Below, piece by piece: positions 33,862 to 35,634 of a DNA stretch of 35,634 bases. Both the position numbers and the translations under genes were made by a program. The DNA comes from Sulfurimonas sp. (lineage in GTDB: Bacteria > Campylobacterota > Campylobacteria > Campylobacterales > Sulfurimonadaceae): contig JALSLR010000095.1 of assembly GCA_026988245.1 (NCBI GenBank), forward strand, positions 1 through 35,634. The letters run 5' to 3'. The notes under the pieces are model-generated. The model saw nothing but the letters and a program-made list of their open reading frames with translations. It was not told the DNA's origin and did not search any database. Each line of letters begins with the position of its first letter. The stretch's first letter is position 1.

Positions 33862-35064
33862 TCAGTCTCTTAGGTATCCCTTTTGTTCAAGAGCACTTTT
33901 TATCTCTTGTTGGTGAGCATCACCTTTAGTTTCCATATGAACCGTAACATTAGCATCACCATAATCCAATGATATTGATGTTCTATCGTATGCAATATGA
34001 ACTATATTAGCATTTAACTCTTCTAGTATTTCTGTAAAATGCTTTAATGACCCAGGCTTGTCTACTAAAGTTACTGTTAATTTCATTTTTCTACCAGACT
34101 TTAAAAGACCTTTTTCAATAATAACATTAAGCAATGTAACATCAACATTTCCTCCACTCAAAACAATACCAACTTTTTTATTCTTTAAAAACTCGAGCTT
34201 ATTATATAAAACTGCAGCTACACCAACAGCGCCAGCCCCCTCAACTACTAACTTTTGCTTTTCAAGTAAAAATAAAATCGCACTAGCGATCTCCTCATCA
34301 TCAACACTAATAAATTTATCTACAGATTTTTTCAAAATATCTAATGTTATCTTAGAAGTATCTCGAACCGCTATACCATCAGCAATAGTTCTCACACTTG
34401 GAGAATCAACAGCATAACCAAGTTCAAAAGAGTTTTTAAGCGCTGGTGCACCTGTAGCGCTCACCCCTACAACTTGAATTTTTGGATTTATCTGTTTTAT
34501 TGCCGAAGCCATTCCAGCTATTAGTCCCCCTCCTCCAACAGGTACAACAACAGCATCTAAGTCGTCACAATCTTCTAGCATCTCAAGAGCAACAGTAGCT
34601 TGACCACACATTACATCTTCATCTTCAAAAGGATGAATAAAAGTAAGAGAATGTTTCTTCGAATAATCAAGCGCATAAGAATACGCTTCATCATAATTAG
34701 TACCATAAAGGATAACTTGTGCACCATAATGCTTTACACCATCTACTTTAGTTAGAGGGGTTGATTCAGGCATAACAATTACAGCTTTTATATCAAATTC
34801 TAAAGCACTCAGTGCTACACCCTGAGCATGATTACCAGCACTTGCAGCAACAACTCCACAGACTCTTTGGGCATCACTGAGTGTCGCTATTTTATTGTAG
34901 GCACCTCTGATTTTAAATGCACCTGTTACTTGTAAGTTTTCTTTTTTTAAATATAATTTTATTTGACTTAATTTACTAAGATGTGGAGCATAAGAGAAAG
35001 GTGTTTTACTTACGATTTTACTAAGTCTCTTCTTGGCTTGTTTTATTTTTTCTAAGGACAGCAC
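33862..35064 (-). CDS. ilvA: Threonine ammonia-lyase (threonine dehydratase)
   Basis: PLP enzyme converting threonine to 2-oxobutyrate, the entry to isoleucine synthesis, whose next step uses IlvBH encoded just downstream. At 400 residues it is the short form: a catalytic domain (about 1-320) with the PLP lysine in VTGAFKIRGAYNK, ASAGNHAQGVA, PVGGGGLIAGMA and VLSGGNVD. A single C-terminal ACT domain follows (MKLTVTLVDKPGSLKHFTEI). The start is GTG at 35064 with AGG 9 nt upstream. Biosynthetic against catabolic use cannot be decided from sequence alone; the ilv neighbours favour biosynthetic. Confidence 0.92.
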   Translation of the reverse strand: MLSLEKIKQAKKRLSKIVSKTPFSYAPHLSKLSQIKLYLKKENLQVTGAFKIRGAYNKIATLSDAQRVCGVVAASAGNHAQGVALSALEFDIKAVIVMPESTPLTKVDGVKHYGAQVILYGTNYDEAYSYALDYSKKHSLTFIHPFEDEDVMCGQATVALEMLEDCDDLDAVVVPVGGGGLIAGMASAIKQINPKIQVVGVSATGAPALKNSFELGYAVDSPSVRTIADGIAVRDTSKITLDILKKSVDKFISVDDEEIASAILFLLEKQKLVVEGAGAVGVAAVLYNKLEFLKNKKVGIVLSGGNVDVTLLNVIIEKGLLKSGRKMKLTVTLVDKPGSLKHFTEILEELNANIVHIAYDRTSISLDYGDANVTVHMETKGDAHQQEIKSALEQKGYLRD

Positions 35065-35073
35065 TATATATAC

Positions 35074-35499
35074 CTATCTATTTTCAAGCTCTATTTTAGG
35101 ACAATGGTTCTGAACAACCTTCATCCCGGCATCTCTGGCTTTCTCTGCCGCTTCGTTGTTCACAAGTTCTAATTGGCCCCAAAAGACCTTAACATCACCT
35201 CTTTTGATGCAAGCATCTGCTATAGCACCAAAAACCTTTGGTTTTCTAAAAATATCAACCATATCTATCTCAAATGGAATTTCTTCTAAACTTCTGTAAA
35301 CTTTTTCACCTAGTATAGTTTCTTCTTTAGGATAAACAGGAACTATTTTATATCCTCTTTCTTGCATAAACTTAGCTACTCTATGACTAGTTTTTGTTTC
35401 ATCCGGAGACAATCCCACAATAGCAATTACATGGACACTGTCTAATATTTCTAATATTTCTTTATTGTTTGAATTAACAGTTGGAAATTCACACTCCAT
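35074..35499 (-). CDS. CoA-binding domain protein (YccU-like)
   Basis: 141-residue Rossmann-fold protein of the CoA_binding_2 type: IAIVGLSPDETKTSHRVAKF with the dinucleotide/CoA loop, YKIVPVYPKEETILGEKVYR, IDMVDIFRKP, and the C-terminal VVQNHCPKIE typical of the family. The biochemical role is unknown; members resemble the CoA-binding domain of succinyl-CoA synthetase alpha. I chose ATG at 35499 over the in-frame GTG at 35505. AAGG is 7 nt from the former and 1 nt from the latter. It lies 9 bp upstream of ilvA and is probably the first gene of the CoA-binding/ilvA/propeller transcript. Confidence 0.83.
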   Translation of the reverse strand: MECEFPTVNSNNKEILEILDSVHVIAIVGLSPDETKTSHRVAKFMQERGYKIVPVYPKEETILGEKVYRSLEEIPFEIDMVDIFRKPKVFGAIADACIKRGDVKVFWGQLELVNNEAAEKARDAGMKVVQNHCPKIELENR

Positions 35500-35511
35500 T
35501 TTCACACCTTT

Positions 35512-35601
35512 TCATATTTTTTCAAATCGTATCAAATCGCCTAAATTTCCCTATTTTAGGTGCTTTTGAGGCTTTTCTATGTTATCATACTTTTTCAAAT
35601 C
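35512..35601. repeat. 17-bp direct repeat pair at the right edge
   Basis: TCATATTTTTTCAAATC (35512-35528) and TCATACTTTTTCAAATC (35585-35601) match at 16 of 17 positions. A further TCAAATCG copy stands 10 bp after the one in the first repeat (35522 and 35532). The 135 bp from 35500 to the end contain no gene. Confidence 0.6.
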
Positions 35602-35602
35602 T

Positions 35603-35630
35603 AGTCCCATTTATTCATTTCTGTGGGACT
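35603..35630. repeat. Inverted repeat AGTCCCA/TGGGACT
   Basis: 7-bp GC-richer inverted repeat with a 14-nt spacer, a few bases from the window end. A smaller one (CCTAAA/TTTAGG) lies at 35540-35560. It could be a terminator-like hairpin of a gene beyond the edge or part of a recombination site; the sequence shown cannot decide. Confidence 0.4.
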
Positions 35631-35634
35631 CTCG

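Overview
The window is AT-rich, densely packed bacterial chromosome. It most resembles a free-living Campylobacterota (epsilonproteobacterial) chemolithoautotroph of the Sulfurimonas type. Supporting this are a monomeric isocitrate dehydrogenase, AcnB and an LDH-like malate dehydrogenase within 14 kb (enzymes also used by the reductive TCA cycle of this group), a very long FlgL behind a sigma-54 promoter, overlapping operons, and several TTG and GTG starts. The genus is inferred from family resemblance, not from a database search. No insertion sequence, prophage, CRISPR array or rRNA gene is visible, and no gene-free stretch exceeds about 150 bp.

Left part (1-16.9 kb): mdh (its 3' end is cut by the window edge) and icd lie on the minus strand with a terminator between them. 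Next comes mltG (-), whose 5' end overlaps by 71 bp a divergent AsmA/YhdP-like envelope gene (+). A LolC/LolE-type permease (-) is start-stop overlapped with secA (-), and lolA (+) diverges from secA. A terminator shared by lolA and acnB (-) follows. Then come ftsK (-) and a small overlapped gene with an ExoX-C/DUF3820-like tail.

Middle part (16.9-28.5 kb): flgL (-) has a clear sigma-54 promoter and diverges from a tRNA-Leu(CAA) gene. The tRNA is followed on the plus strand by a compact operon: flgA, ubiX, coaD, tmk, hisS, a membrane-anchored orphan glutamate-synthase FMN-domain protein, speA and cysE. aspC (+) follows with its own promoter.

Right part (28.5-35.6 kb), all on the minus strand in transcription order: a CoA-binding protein, ilvA, a 704-residue beta-propeller/alpha-solenoid protein of unknown role, then a promoter and ilvB-ilvH-lpxD. 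The right edge is a 135-bp non-coding stretch with direct and inverted repeats.

Most genes are core metabolism and envelope biogenesis. The least explained items are the propeller-solenoid protein with four visible tandem repeats of 84-85 residues, the orphan FMN/Fe-S glutamate-synthase-like membrane protein, the forced 71-bp head-to-head overlap of two membrane-anchor coding sequences, and inverted repeats abutting or covering the ribosome binding sites of ftsK, secA and icd.
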